Shown in pieces: positions 1 through 8,920 of a DNA stretch of 64,000 bases. The notes beneath the pieces were generated by a model. That model was not told the origin of the DNA and did no database searches. It saw only the letters and a program-made list of their open reading frames with translations. Both the position numbers and the translations under genes were made by a program. This stretch comes from Aquipseudomonas alcaligenes_A (GTDB lineage Bacteria > Pseudomonadota > Gammaproteobacteria > Pseudomonadales > Pseudomonadaceae). Each line of letters begins with the position of its first letter. The stretch's first letter is position 1. Location of the stretch: NCBI GenBank assembly GCA_048595745.1, contig CP184361.1; one strand, 5' to 3'.

Positions 1-447
1 GGCCGGAACACGCGAGCCATTGTCGTGCCTTGGGGCGCCGGATCACTCCATGGATAGTCGGGCTACGTCGGCGCACACCCTCGGCGATGCAGCCAGACGT
101 GCGCCGTCATGCCCCCGCATCATACCGATCGGCTACAGCTAACCCGCAGCACGCCCCTTATCGACTACTTCGTGATTGAGGCGCCCCATGCGTTTCTCTC
201 CCACAACATCGGCGGCGAGGAGCCGCCCAAGGCCCTCGCTGCGAACATCCTGCCGCCGGCGGTGACACTGCACCAGCCCGACCGTAGCGCCCGGAAGGAC
301 CGCCCTCGGCGTCGATATCGGGCACCGTCAGGCTTCGGACAGGCCGCCTCGTGCCAGGCATGCATCTACCCCGGAAACGAGCAGCCAACTAACCTGCCCG
401 AGGCTTTGCGCCGGGCGCTATTGCCCGAATGAGAGAACCGCAGAAAC
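1..447. other. No confidently identified gene
   Basis: This stretch precedes the fadD1 terminator. A 107-codon rightward frame (109-432) is open, but its arginine- and proline-rich product resembles no family I know, it has no clear ribosome binding site, and shorter frames overlap it on the other strand. I see no RNA gene, repeat or mobile element. It could be the decayed edge of a neighbouring gene or a small unknown protein; I do not call it coding. Confidence 0.4.
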
Positions 448-476
448 GAAAAAGCCCCGCCAAGGCGGGGCTTTTT
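448..476 (-). terminator. Rho-independent terminator of fadD1 (probably bidirectional)
   Basis: A perfect GC-rich hairpin (AAGCCCCGCC / GGCGGGGCTT) is flanked by A and T runs on both sides, so it can act in either direction. It begins 15 bases beyond the fadD1 stop codon. Confidence 0.9.
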
Positions 477-490
477 CATGTGGCGGAAGA

Positions 491-2182
491 TCAGGCCGTG
501 GCGGCGATCTTCTTCAGCTCCTGGTCGCGCAGCTCGCGGCGCAGGATCTTACCGACGTTGGTGGTCGGCAGGCTGTCGCGGAACTCGACGAAACGCGGCA
601 CCTTGTAACCGGTGACGTTGGAACGCATGTGCTCCAGCACCTGCTCCTTGGTCAGGCTCTCGCCCGGACGCACCACGATGAAGACCTTGATCGCCTCACC
701 CGACTTCTCGTCCGGCACGCCGATGGCCGCGCACTGCAGCACGCCCGGCAGGGTGGCGAGCACATCTTCCAGCTCGTTCGGGTACACGTTGAATCCGGAC
801 ACCAAGATCATGTCCTTTTTGCGGTCGACGATGCGCATGTAGCCGTCGTCCTGGATCACCGCGATGTCGCCGGTCTTCAGCCAGCCATCAGCCGAGAGCA
901 TCTCGTCGGTGGCTTCCTGGCGCTGCCAGTAGCCCTTCATCACCTGCGGGCCCTTGACACACAGCTCGCCACGCTCGCCCATCGGGAGGTCGTTGCCTTC
1001 GTCGTCGATGACCTTGCACAGGGTCGAGGGCACCGGAATACCAATGGTACCGATCTGGATGTTCTGGTACGGGTTGACCGACACCACCGGGCTGGTTTCG
1101 GTCATGCCGTAACCTTCACAGATGGAGCAGCCGGTGACTTCCTTCCAGCGCTCGGCGGTGGCCAGTTGCAGGGCCATGCCACCGGACAGGGTCAGCTTCA
1201 GGCTGGACAGGTCCAGGCGACGGAAGTCCTCGTTGTTGCACAGGGCAACGAACAGGGTGTTGAGACCGACGAAGGCGGTGAACTTCCACTTGCCCAGTTC
1301 CTTCACGGTACCCGGCAGGTCACGCGGGTTGGTGATGAGGATGTTGTGGCTACCGGTCAGCATCATCGCCATGCAATGGAAAGTGAAGGCGTAGATGTGG
1401 TACAGCGGCAGCGGGCAGATCACGGTCTCGCAGCCTTCGCCGAGGTTGGAGCCCATCAGCGCCTTGGCCTGCAGCATGTTGGCCACCAGGTTGCGGTGGG
1501 TCAGCATGGCACCCTTGGCGACGCCGGTGGTACCGCCGGTGTACTGCAGCACGGCGATGTCACCATTGGCCGGGCTGGCCTCGCTGACCGGCTTGCCACG
1601 GCCCAGGGCCAGGGCCTTGGTCAGCTTGACGGCCTGCGGCAGGTTGAATGCCGGGACCATCTTCTTCACGTGCTTAACCACGGTGTTGACCAGCAGGCGC
1701 TTGAGCGGCGGCAGCAGGTCACCCACTTCGGTGACGATGACGTGCTTGATGCCGGTCTTGGGCAGCACTTCCTCGGCCAGGTGGGCCATGTTGGCCAGGC
1801 ACACCAGCGCCTTGGCGCCGGAGTCGTTGAACTGGTGTTCCATCTCCCGCGCGGTGTACAGCGGGTTGGTGTTGACCACGATCATGCCGGCGCGCAGGGC
1901 GCCGAATACCACGACGGGGTATTGCAGGACGTTGGGCAACTGCACGGCGATGCGATCGCCGGCCTTGAGGTCGGTGTGGTTCTGCAGGTAGGCGGCGAAG
2001 ACGCCGGAGAGCTCGTAAAGCTCGCCGTAGGTCAGGGTCTTGCCCATGTTGCTGAAAGCAGGCTTATCGGCAAAACGTTGGCAGGACTCTTTCAGTACGG
2101 CCTGGATATTGGGGTACTGGTCGGCATCGATTTCGGCAGCGATTCCGACAGGGTATTTGTCCTTCCAGAAGTTATCGGTCAT
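491..2182 (-). CDS. fadD1: Long-chain-fatty-acid--CoA ligase FadD1
   Basis: This 563-residue acyl-CoA synthetase activates fatty acids to CoA thioesters via an acyl-adenylate, the entry step of beta-oxidation. The phosphate-binding motif YTGGTTGVAKG lies near residue 213, followed by the GYGMTETSP adenylate motif and the C-terminal TGD and DRKKDMI motifs typical of the ANL superfamily. Its length matches bacterial FadD. It is paralogous to the next gene, fadD2, and both are read leftward, as in the fadD1-fadD2 pair of P. aeruginosa. A hairpin terminator lies between the two genes, so fadD1 probably has its own promoter in the 231-base gap. A GGAG-like ribosome binding site precedes the ATG at 2182. 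The chain-length preference cannot be read from the sequence. Confidence 0.95.
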   Translation of the reverse strand: MTDNFWKDKYPVGIAAEIDADQYPNIQAVLKESCQRFADKPAFSNMGKTLTYGELYELSGVFAAYLQNHTDLKAGDRIAVQLPNVLQYPVVVFGALRAGMIVVNTNPLYTAREMEHQFNDSGAKALVCLANMAHLAEEVLPKTGIKHVIVTEVGDLLPPLKRLLVNTVVKHVKKMVPAFNLPQAVKLTKALALGRGKPVSEASPANGDIAVLQYTGGTTGVAKGAMLTHRNLVANMLQAKALMGSNLGEGCETVICPLPLYHIYAFTFHCMAMMLTGSHNILITNPRDLPGTVKELGKWKFTAFVGLNTLFVALCNNEDFRRLDLSSLKLTLSGGMALQLATAERWKEVTGCSICEGYGMTETSPVVSVNPYQNIQIGTIGIPVPSTLCKVIDDEGNDLPMGERGELCVKGPQVMKGYWQRQEATDEMLSADGWLKTGDIAVIQDDGYMRIVDRKKDMILVSGFNVYPNELEDVLATLPGVLQCAAIGVPDEKSGEAIKVFIVVRPGESLTKEQVLEHMRSNVTGYKVPRFVEFRDSLPTTNVGKILRRELRDQELKKIAATA

Positions 2183-2345
2183 GGAAGCCTACTCCTGAGC
2201 AACAGCTTGTCTACACCGCGCGCAATGGCGGTTGTTTGTTGTGATGATTGACCTTGACGCGAGGTGGGGACTGGCGCAAAGCGTGCCGAGAGTAGCAGCT
2301 TTGCCGGGGAGCGCCTAGCACCAAACATGGCCCCGGCGGTCAGAA

Positions 2346-2375
2346 AAATGACCGATCATATTAGATCGGTCATTT
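2346..2375 (-). terminator. Terminator of fadD2
   Basis: Two perfect 12-base arms (AAATGACCGATC / GATCGGTCATTT) enclose the loop ATATTA. Read leftward the hairpin ends in a run of T residues about 40 bases after the fadD2 stop. It separates fadD2 from fadD1 transcription. The symmetry would also suit a repressor site, but the T run favours termination. Confidence 0.75.
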
Positions 2376-2413
2376 CCTGATAGAGCAGATGGGAACCGCT
2401 TGAGGACGGGGCT

Positions 2414-4102
2414 TCAGGCGATGTCGCGCAGCTCGCGACGGAGAATCTTGCCGACCGGCGTCATCGGCAGGGCATCCTTCAGCACGATGTGCTTGGGCAC
2501 CTTGTAGCCGGTGAAGTTCTCCTTGCAATAGGCCTTGATCTCCTCGACGGTGACCCCGCCCTCGCGAGCGACCACGAACAGCTTGACCGCCTCGCCGGAC
2601 TTCTCGTCCGGCACACCGATGGCCGCGCAGCTGGCCACCTTCGGATGCGCCATGACCACTTCTTCGATCTCGTTGGGATACACGTTGAAGCCGGAGACGA
2701 TGATCATGTCCTTCTTGCGGTCGACGATGCGCGTGTGGCCATCCGGATCGATCACGGCGATATCACCGGTCTTGAACCAGCCCTCCTCGTCCAGCACCTC
2801 GGCCGTCGCCTCTGGGCGCTGCCAGTAGCCCTTCATCACCTGCGGGCCCTTGATGCACAGCTCGCCGCGCTCGCCCAGCGGCTGCTCGACGCCGTTGTCG
2901 TCGATCACCTTGAGCGTGGTGCCGGCCACCGGAATGCCTACCGAGCCCAGGCGCGCCAGCTTGCCGTAGGAGTTGGTGGTGGCTACCGGCGAAGTCTCGG
3001 TGAGGCCATAGCCCTCGACGATGGTGCAGCCGGTCATCTGCTGCCAGCGCTCGGCGGTGGCTTTGACCAGTGCCGTGCCACCCGAGTTGGTGACTTTCAG
3101 GCGAGAAAAATCGAGATTCTTGAAGTCCGGATGGTCCATCAGCGCGACGAACAGGGTGTTCAGCCCCAGCAGCGCGGAGAACTGCCACTTGCCCAGTTCC
3201 TTGACGAAGCCGGGGATGTCGCGCGGGTTGGTGATCAGTACGTTGTGGTTGCCACTGACCATCATGCACATGCAGTTCGCAGTGAACGCATAGATATGGT
3301 AGAGCGGCAGCGGCGCGATCATGACCTCGCCGCCTTCCTTCATCAGCGGCAGACCATCGTCACCGAGCTGCTGCAGGCAGTTGTACACCTGCAGCATGTT
3401 GGCCACCAGGTTGCCGTGGGTGAGCATGGCCCCCTTGGCCACCCCGGTGGTGCCGCCGGTGTACTGCAGTACGGCGATATCATTCAGCTCCTGTTTGGCC
3501 GGCTGGAAGGCGTGGCCCTTGCCTTCGCGCAGCACCTGCTTGAAGGAGATGGCCTGCGGCAGCTGGTAATCCGGCACCATTTTTTTCAGGTGCTTGACCG
3601 CCGCGTTGATCAGCAGCCCCTTGAACGACGGCAGCATGTCGCCCAGGCGCGCTTCGATCAGGTACTCGACCTGGGTATCGGGCAGCACTTCCTGCACCGA
3701 CTTGCCGAAGGTATTGAGGTAGACCAGGGCACGCACACCGGCGTCATTGAACTGGTGGCGCATCTCGCGCACGGTGTACAGCGGGTTGGTGTTGACCACG
3801 ATCAGCCCGGCGCGCATGGCGCCGAATACAGCGATCGGATACTGGAGCACGTTGGGCATCTGCACGGCGATACGATCACCGGGCTTGAGGTCGGTATTCT
3901 TCTGCAGCCAGGCGGCGAAGGCTGCGGAATGGCGCTCCAGTTCGGCGTAAGTCAGCGTAACACCGAGGTTGGTGAAGGCCGGGCGATCGGCGAATTTCTT
4001 GCAGGATCGTTCGAAAACCTCGACCACCGAACGATAGGAAGCGAAGTCGAGCTGGTTGGCGACACCGGCAGGGCGTTTGTCGTCCCAGAAATCAGGTTGC
4101 AT
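2414..4102 (-). CDS. fadD2: Long-chain-fatty-acid--CoA ligase FadD2
   Basis: This 562-residue acyl-CoA synthetase is closely similar to FadD1 along its whole length, with YTGGTTGVAKG near residue 213, EGYGLTETSP, KTGDIAVID and DRKKDMI. It activates free fatty acids for beta-oxidation. I chose the ATG at 4102 because the GGGGAA Shine-Dalgarno lies just upstream and the product MQPDFW aligns with the N terminus of FadD1; the frame stays open further upstream to 4195 without a family match. The tandem arrangement suggests an old duplication kept across Pseudomonas, probably with different substrate ranges or expression. The gene is divergent from the binding protein at 4301. Confidence 0.94.
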   Translation of the reverse strand: MQPDFWDDKRPAGVANQLDFASYRSVVEVFERSCKKFADRPAFTNLGVTLTYAELERHSAAFAAWLQKNTDLKPGDRIAVQMPNVLQYPIAVFGAMRAGLIVVNTNPLYTVREMRHQFNDAGVRALVYLNTFGKSVQEVLPDTQVEYLIEARLGDMLPSFKGLLINAAVKHLKKMVPDYQLPQAISFKQVLREGKGHAFQPAKQELNDIAVLQYTGGTTGVAKGAMLTHGNLVANMLQVYNCLQQLGDDGLPLMKEGGEVMIAPLPLYHIYAFTANCMCMMVSGNHNVLITNPRDIPGFVKELGKWQFSALLGLNTLFVALMDHPDFKNLDFSRLKVTNSGGTALVKATAERWQQMTGCTIVEGYGLTETSPVATTNSYGKLARLGSVGIPVAGTTLKVIDDNGVEQPLGERGELCIKGPQVMKGYWQRPEATAEVLDEEGWFKTGDIAVIDPDGHTRIVDRKKDMIIVSGFNVYPNEIEEVVMAHPKVASCAAIGVPDEKSGEAVKLFVVAREGGVTVEEIKAYCKENFTGYKVPKHIVLKDALPMTPVGKILRRELRDIA

Positions 4103-4300
4103 TGTTGTTATTCCCCTAGACCTGAAGATGCGGGCCAGCCACCTGGGTTGCGGCCGGGCTGATCGGGAACTTAACAGCTCCATCCGCGCCGGCATATCCC
4201 CCGGCCACGCTCATTGACCGCATGAATCTTTACCATGCTTTTCAGCGATTCCCCGCGCACTGGTCTATAGCTTGTTGTGCCTCCCTGCTCGGCATCGACC

Positions 4301-5026
4301 ATGCATCGCCCCCTATTGCTCGCCACTATCGCGCTGTTTTGCCTGCCACTGGCGGCCGAACCACGCCTCGCAGCACCGGAGTATCCACCCTACAGTTCAG
4401 CGTCATTGCCGGCCGGCGGCAGCTTTATCGAACTCACCCGCAGCGCCTTCGCCACGCAGGGCTACAACCCGGACATCGACTTCATGCCGTGGGCACGTGT
4501 ACGTGCCAAGCTGCATTCCAGTCGCTACCAGGGTGCCCTACCCCTTTGGCCACGGGAGGTCAGGGAGGAAAAACTGCGGGCCTCACGCCCACTCTTCTAC
4601 AGTCAGCTAGGCCTTTTCGTCAGACGCAACACCCCGTTAGTCTTCAGTAGCCTGGACGATCTGCGCGGTCTTCGAGTCGGCGTTGTCCGCGGCTACGGCT
4701 ACCCGGCCCGTATCATGAATTCGGGCATCCACCTGGAGGAGGCGGTCGACGACATCAGCAACCTGCGCAAACTGGCAGCCAGGCGATTCGACCTGGTGCT
4801 ATTGGAACGACGGGTTGGCGAGCACCTGATTTCCAACGATACGAACCTGCGCGACCGCCTGGTGTGGCAGGAACCGGCTCTGGAGAGCATTCCCCTGGTG
4901 GTCGGTTTCACCGCCCCAGGACCCGGCCAACCAGACTGGGCCGCAATCTTCGAGCGCGGCCTGCTCGAACTGCACGCCAGCGGCGAGTACCTGCGCATCC
5001 TCAAACGTCACAACGAGTGGCGCTAG
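4301..5026 (+). CDS. Periplasmic solute-binding protein, SBP_bac_3-like
   Basis: The 241-residue product starts MHRPLLLATIALFCLPLAA, a typical Sec signal peptide, followed by a domain resembling family 3 (amino-acid type) extracellular solute-binding proteins; the segments PEYPPYS and FMPWARVRAKL are typical of the small pseudomonad members. An in-frame GTG at 4277 is possible, but the ATG at 4301 gives a cleaner signal peptide. No permease or ATPase gene is adjacent, so it may serve a transporter elsewhere or act as a ligand sensor. The ligand is unknown. It lies divergent from fadD2 and 64 bases before the lipase gene. Confidence 0.7.
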   Translation: MHRPLLLATIALFCLPLAAEPRLAAPEYPPYSSASLPAGGSFIELTRSAFATQGYNPDIDFMPWARVRAKLHSSRYQGALPLWPREVREEKLRASRPLFYSQLGLFVRRNTPLVFSSLDDLRGLRVGVVRGYGYPARIMNSGIHLEEAVDDISNLRKLAARRFDLVLLERRVGEHLISNDTNLRDRLVWQEPALESIPLVVGFTAPGPGQPDWAAIFERGLLELHASGEYLRILKRHNEWR

Positions 5027-5090
5027 CGGCCCTTTGCGCGATAGCCCCGGCCATGCACAATGCCGCCAATAACCGGGCACAAGGATCGCC

Positions 5091-6050
5091 ATGCACCCAC
5101 AAGACTTCCGGATCGGCGCCAGTGACGGCACCGCCCTGCGCGTACTCCACTGGCCGACCGAGACACCGCCCAAGGCGCTGCTGATGATCGCTCACGGCAT
5201 GGCGGAACATGCCGAGCGCTATGCGCGCCTGGCCGAGGCGCTCACTGCCGCCGGCTATGGTGTGTATGCCCTGGATCAGCGCGGCCATGGCCGCACGGCG
5301 GACCAGGGCCTGCTCGGCCACTACGCCGACACGGACGGCTGGAACAAGGTGGTCGGCGACCTGGCCACGCTCAATCACTACATCCGTAAACAGCACCCGC
5401 AGGCGCCGATCTTCCTGCTCGGCCACAGCATGGGCAGCTACATCGGCATCGCCTACCTGATGCAGCACAGTTGCAGCCTGCAGGGCGCCATCCTGTCCGG
5501 CTCGAACTACCAGCCGTTGCCGGTCTACCAGGCCGCAAGCCTGATCACCCGTTTCGAGCGCTGGCGCCTGGGCCCGACCGGACGCAGCCGGCTGATCGAC
5601 TTCCTCTCCTTCGGCTCGTTCAACAAAGCCTTCAAGCCCAATCGCACCGCCTTCGACTGGCTCAGCCGCGACCCGGCGGAAGTGGACAAGTACGTGACCG
5701 ACCCGCTGTGCGGCTTCGTCTGCACCACCCAGCTGTGGTGCGACCTGATGGGCGGCCTGCAACAGATCACCCCGGTAGAGAACCTGGCGCAGATAGACGC
5801 CGACCTGCCGCTGCTGGTAATCGGCGGCGACCACGACCCGGTCAGCCAGGGCAAGCGCCTGGGCGACCTGGCCGGCGCCCTGCGCACTGCCGGTTTGCAC
5901 AACGTAGAGCTGAAGATATATCCCCAAGCCCGCCACGAGCTGCTCAACGAGAGCAACCGCGACGAAGTCACCACCTACCTGCGCGACTGGCTGGACCGGG
6001 CCCTGGCCCGCAGCCGCGCGTGCACCCACCCCATCGAGGAACCCGTATGA
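5091..6050 (+). CDS. Alpha/beta hydrolase, monoacylglycerol lipase / lysophospholipase-like
   Basis: The 319-residue protein has the serine-hydrolase core: HGMAEHAERY for the oxyanion region, the nucleophile elbow GHSMGS, the aspartate loop GGDHDPVS and a late histidine in ARHELLNES. The family (Hydrolase_4) hydrolyses monoacylglycerols or lysophospholipids and releases fatty acids, which fits the neighbouring acyl-CoA ligases and PhaJ. No signal peptide is visible, so it is probably cytoplasmic or membrane-associated. The stop codon overlaps the phaJ start (GTATGA), so the two are translationally coupled. The same lipase-phaJ1 pairing next to fadD1/fadD2 is known in P. aeruginosa. Confidence 0.85.
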   Translation: MHPQDFRIGASDGTALRVLHWPTETPPKALLMIAHGMAEHAERYARLAEALTAAGYGVYALDQRGHGRTADQGLLGHYADTDGWNKVVGDLATLNHYIRKQHPQAPIFLLGHSMGSYIGIAYLMQHSCSLQGAILSGSNYQPLPVYQAASLITRFERWRLGPTGRSRLIDFLSFGSFNKAFKPNRTAFDWLSRDPAEVDKYVTDPLCGFVCTTQLWCDLMGGLQQITPVENLAQIDADLPLLVIGGDHDPVSQGKRLGDLAGALRTAGLHNVELKIYPQARHELLNESNRDEVTTYLRDWLDRALARSRACTHPIEEPV

Positions 6051-6517
6051 CCCAGGTCACCAACATCCCCTACGACAACCTTGAAGTCGGCCAGCAGGCC
6101 AGTCTGGAAAGGACCGTCGAGGAACGCGACATCCAGCTGTTCGCCGCCGTCTCCGGCGACAACAACCCGGTGCACCTGGACGCTGCCTTCGCCGCCGAGA
6201 CGATGTTCAAAGAGCGCATCGCCCACGGCATGTTCAGCGGCGCGCTGATCAGCGCGGCCATCGCCTGCCGCCTGCCCGGCCCGGGCACCATCTACCTCGG
6301 CCAGCAGCTCAAGTTCACCCGTCCGGTGAAACTCGGTGACACCCTGACCGTGCAACTGGAAGTGCTGGAGAAACTGCCCAAGGGCCGCGTACGCCTGGCC
6401 ACCCGCGTGTTCAACCAGAACCAGGAGCAGGTGGTCGACGGCGAGGCCGAAGTGCTGGCGCCGCGCGCCGAGCAGACCCTGAATATGCCAGAGATGCCGA
6501 AGGTTAGCGTCGGCTGA
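6047..6517 (+). CDS. phaJ1: (R)-specific enoyl-CoA hydratase PhaJ1
   Basis: This 156-residue MaoC-like hotdog protein hydrates trans-2-enoyl-CoA from beta-oxidation to (R)-3-hydroxyacyl-CoA, the monomer used by PHA synthases. The hydratase-2 motif is present, with the expected catalytic pair D38 and H43 in SGDNNPVHLD. Length and sequence match PhaJ1 of Pseudomonas closely. The ATG overlaps the lipase stop, implying an operon that ends at the hairpin just downstream. Together with phaG at 49750 the window encodes two separate routes to PHA precursors. Confidence 0.92.
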   Translation: MTQVTNIPYDNLEVGQQASLERTVEERDIQLFAAVSGDNNPVHLDAAFAAETMFKERIAHGMFSGALISAAIACRLPGPGTIYLGQQLKFTRPVKLGDTLTVQLEVLEKLPKGRVRLATRVFNQNQEQVVDGEAEVLAPRAEQTLNMPEMPKVSVG

Positions 6518-6536
6518 TCCTTCGACCATGTTCAGC

Positions 6537-6562
6537 AAGGCCGCTCGATGAGCGGCCTTTTT
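6537..6562 (+). terminator. Terminator of the lipase-phaJ1 operon
   Basis: AAGGCCGCTC pairs perfectly with GAGCGGCCTT across a 3-base loop and is followed by a T run, 20 bases after the phaJ1 stop codon. Confidence 0.88.
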
Positions 6563-6582
6563 CATCAACCTGCGGATTCGCA

Positions 6583-6708
6583 ATGCGCAGCATCATGCTG
6601 CGTGGCGCCGGTGTCGAGGAACTGTGGCGGGAGATCCTGATCCTAGGAGTGTTCTGCATCGTGCTGCTGGGCCTGGCCGTGATGCGCATCCACAAGCGCC
6701 TGGACTAG
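6583..6708 (+). pseudogene. C-terminal remnant of an ABC-2 type transporter permease
   Basis: A 41-codon frame encodes a short amphipathic start (MRSIMLRGAGVEELW), one strongly hydrophobic helix and the ending LAVMRIHKRLD. These are the features of the extreme C terminus of ABC-2 export permeases of the YhhJ/YbhR type, normally about 370 residues long. Everything before it is missing: the phaJ1 terminator sits only about 20 bases upstream, and no ATPase gene is nearby. I infer a deletion that left the last helix. It might still be translated as a small membrane peptide, although I see no good ribosome binding site. Confidence 0.6.
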
Positions 6709-6739
6709 GCTGACGCAGCAACGCCCCCCGGAGGCTGCC

Positions 6740-7624
6740 ATGCGACGACCGCTGCGTCTGCTCACCCTGCTGGCCTGCCTGGCGCTGCTCGGCGCCTGCA
6801 GCCGTTTCGACCTGGCCTACCGCAACCTCGACTGGCTGCTGGCCTGGCGCATCGACCGCTACCTCGACCTGAATGCCGAACAGAAGGCCTGGCTCGAACC
6901 GCGCCTGGACCAGCACCTGACCTGGCACTGCAGCACCCAGCTGCCGCTGCTGACCCACTGGCTGGACCAGGACCGCGCCGCCCTTGCCGCCGGCGAACTG
7001 GACGCGCCTCAGCTGCGCGCCCGCCTGGGCGAGCTGCGCGCTGCGCTCGAACAGATTCCCGGAGAGGTCAGCCCGACCGTCGCCGGCCTGCTGCAGCAGC
7101 TCAGCCCGCTGCAGGTGCAGCAGTTACGCGAACAGATGGCCAGGGAAAATGCCGAGCTGCGCCGCGAATTCGTCACCCCACCGCTGGAACAGCAGATCGC
7201 GCTACGCGCGGAGAACACGGAAAAGCGCCTACAGCCCTGGTTCGGCGAGCTCAACGCAGCGCAACAAGCACTGGTGCGCAGCTGGGCAGGGCAACGCGGC
7301 GAGCAGAACCGCCTGTGGCTGGACAGCCGCGAGCGCTGGCAGGCAGCGTTGCTGCAGGAGCTGGAGGGCCGCCGCAGTGCCGACTTCGCCGCGCGCATCG
7401 AGCGCCTGCTGCGCGAACGACAGAGCTACTGGAGTGATGCCTACCGGCAGTCGTTCGCGCAGAGCGAAGACGACCTGGCCGAGTTGTTCGGCCAGCTGAT
7501 TGCCAGCGCCGACAACGCCCAGCGCCAGCGCCTGTATGACCGCCTCGGTGCTCTGCGCGAGGACATCGCCGGGCTGGAGTGCATCACGCCGGCAGCGGCG
7601 GGAGTCGCCAGTCGATCGGAGTAA
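6740..7624 (+). CDS. DUF6279 family lipoprotein
   Basis: The 294-residue product begins with a lipoprotein signal ending in LALLGAC, so cysteine 20 should be lipidated and the protein anchored in the outer or inner membrane. The rest is helical and rich in charged residues and glutamine, with the conserved YRNLDWLLAWRIDRYLDLN segment of DUF6279 proteins. The function of this family is not known. A GGAGG ribosome binding site precedes the ATG at 6740. The end of the gene lies 41 bases before the convergent end of ung region, with no obvious hairpin terminator between them. Confidence 0.8.
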   Translation: MRRPLRLLTLLACLALLGACSRFDLAYRNLDWLLAWRIDRYLDLNAEQKAWLEPRLDQHLTWHCSTQLPLLTHWLDQDRAALAAGELDAPQLRARLGELRAALEQIPGEVSPTVAGLLQQLSPLQVQQLREQMARENAELRREFVTPPLEQQIALRAENTEKRLQPWFGELNAAQQALVRSWAGQRGEQNRLWLDSRERWQAALLQELEGRRSADFAARIERLLRERQSYWSDAYRQSFAQSEDDLAELFGQLIASADNAQRQRLYDRLGALREDIAGLECITPAAAGVASRSE

Positions 7625-8282
7625 GACCGCACTGCTTGAGGTACTGGTTGGTGCGGCTGAAGTGGCCGTTGCCGAGGAAACCCCGGTAGGCCGACAGCGG
7701 CGAGGGATGCGCCGACTTCAGCACCAGATGGCGGGTGGTATCGATCAGCTTCTGCTTGCTCTGCGCGTGCGCGCCCCAGAGCAGGAACACCAGGTTGCCG
7801 GGGCGCGCATTGACCACCTCGATCACCTTGTCGGTGAAAGGCTGCCAGCCCTTGTCGGCGTGCGATCCGGCGCTGGCCTGCTGCACCGTCAGCGAAGTGT
7901 TGAGCAGCAGCACGCCCTGCTCCGCCCAGCTCTGCAGGTAGCCGTGCGCGGGGATGTCGATGTTCAGGTCGCGCTTGAGCTCCTTGAAGATGTTCACCAG
8001 CGAAGGCGGCGCCGGCACGCCCGGCTGTACCGAGAAGCACAGGCCATGGGCCTGGCCGGGACCGTGATAGGGGTCCTGGCCGATGATCACCACCTTGACC
8101 TGATCCAGCGGCGTGGAATTGAGCGCATTGAAGATCAGCGGCCCCGGCGGATAGATCACCTTGCCGGCCGCCTTCTCGGTACGCAGGAATTCGCTCAGCG
8201 CCTTCATGTAAGGCTTGTCGAACTCCTCGCGCAGGGCTTCTTTCCAGCCCGGTTCGAGTTTGATGCGGTCGTCGGCGCTCAT
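7584..8282 (-). CDS. ung: Uracil-DNA glycosylase (family 1)
   Basis: This 232-residue enzyme removes uracil from DNA, the first step of base-excision repair after cytosine deamination or dUTP incorporation. The water-activating loop GQDPYHGPGQAHGL and the leucine-intercalation motif HPSPLSAYRG are intact. I take the ATG at 8282 (MSADDRIKLEP), which gives the normal Ung length; the open frame continues upstream without homology. Its 3' end overlaps the convergent DUF6279 lipoprotein gene by 41 bases (7584-7624), an unusual arrangement. The gene is divergent from the thioesterase at 8437. Confidence 0.95.
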   Translation of the reverse strand: MSADDRIKLEPGWKEALREEFDKPYMKALSEFLRTEKAAGKVIYPPGPLIFNALNSTPLDQVKVVIIGQDPYHGPGQAHGLCFSVQPGVPAPPSLVNIFKELKRDLNIDIPAHGYLQSWAEQGVLLLNTSLTVQQASAGSHADKGWQPFTDKVIEVVNARPGNLVFLLWGAHAQSKQKLIDTTRHLVLKSAHPSPLSAYRGFLGNGHFSRTNQYLKQCGLTPIDWRLPPLPA

Positions 8283-8436
8283 GCGGCTTTCCTGCGGTAA
8301 AAACGAAAGCGGCACGCTAGGCAAGGCACCCGGGCAAGTCAAGGCTGATGCCGCGCCATCACGCCGCTGGATGCGTGTGGCGGCGCCACGCCAGCCGACC
8401 AAGACTGCAAGCTCCCACTGCCGAGGAGCATGGATC

Positions 8437-8859
8437 ATGAGCACTGACGACAACGTAACCGGGATCAGCCGCGAACGCCTGGAGCAGGCGCTGCAACACT
8501 CCACCTTCGCCCAGCTGCTGGGCGCCGAACTGCTCGACTTCGAACCCGGCCGCGTCAGCCTGCAGGTACGCAGCCGGCCGGACCTGTGCCAGCACCACGG
8601 CTACCTGCACGGCGCGGTGGTCGGCTTCATGGTCGACAGCGGCTGCGCCTGGGCGGCGGCCTCGCTGTGCGGCGACGTGGTCACCAGCGAGTACAAGCTC
8701 AACCTGCTGGCCCCGGCCGTCGGCGAGCGCCTGCTGTGCCGCAGCGAGGTGCTCAAGGCCGGCCAGCGCCAGGCGGTGTGCCGGGCCGATGTATTTGCGC
8801 TGAAGGATGGCCTGGAGAAGCTGGTCGCTACCGGGCTGGCGACCATTGCCCGGGTGTGA
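8437..8859 (+). CDS. PaaI-type hotdog thioesterase
   Basis: The 140-residue protein belongs to the PaaI/YigI branch of hotdog acyl-CoA thioesterases. The signature helix HHGYLHGAVVGFMVDSGCAWAA and the later strand LAPAVGERLLCRSEVLKAG are recognisable. It would hydrolyse an acyl- or aryl-CoA thioester to release CoA in the cytoplasm; the natural substrate is not predictable. A GAGGAG ribosome binding site lies about 8 bases before the ATG at 8437, which fixes the start. A gene for a hypothetical protein of this type lies beside ung in P. aeruginosa as well, as far as I recall. Confidence 0.82.
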   Translation: MSTDDNVTGISRERLEQALQHSTFAQLLGAELLDFEPGRVSLQVRSRPDLCQHHGYLHGAVVGFMVDSGCAWAAASLCGDVVTSEYKLNLLAPAVGERLLCRSEVLKAGQRQAVCRADVFALKDGLEKLVATGLATIARV

Positions 8860-8920
8860 AACTCAGCCAGCACCTAGACTTGCCCTAGGCGTCGACACTG
8901 GCGAACCGGGAGAAACCGAA

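Noticed and set aside
109..432. 107-codon rightward open frame at the left edge
   Set aside because: No recognisable family, no clear ribosome binding site and an unusual Arg/Pro-rich product; left as an unassigned stretch.
629..2251. Long open frame antisense to fadD1
   Set aside because: It lies wholly opposite a well-supported gene and its product is a His/Gln/Val-rich mirror typical of GC-rich antisense frames.
2346..2375. Perfect palindrome after fadD2 as a transcription-factor operator
   Set aside because: A T run follows in the leftward direction at the right distance from the fadD2 stop, so a terminator is the simpler reading.
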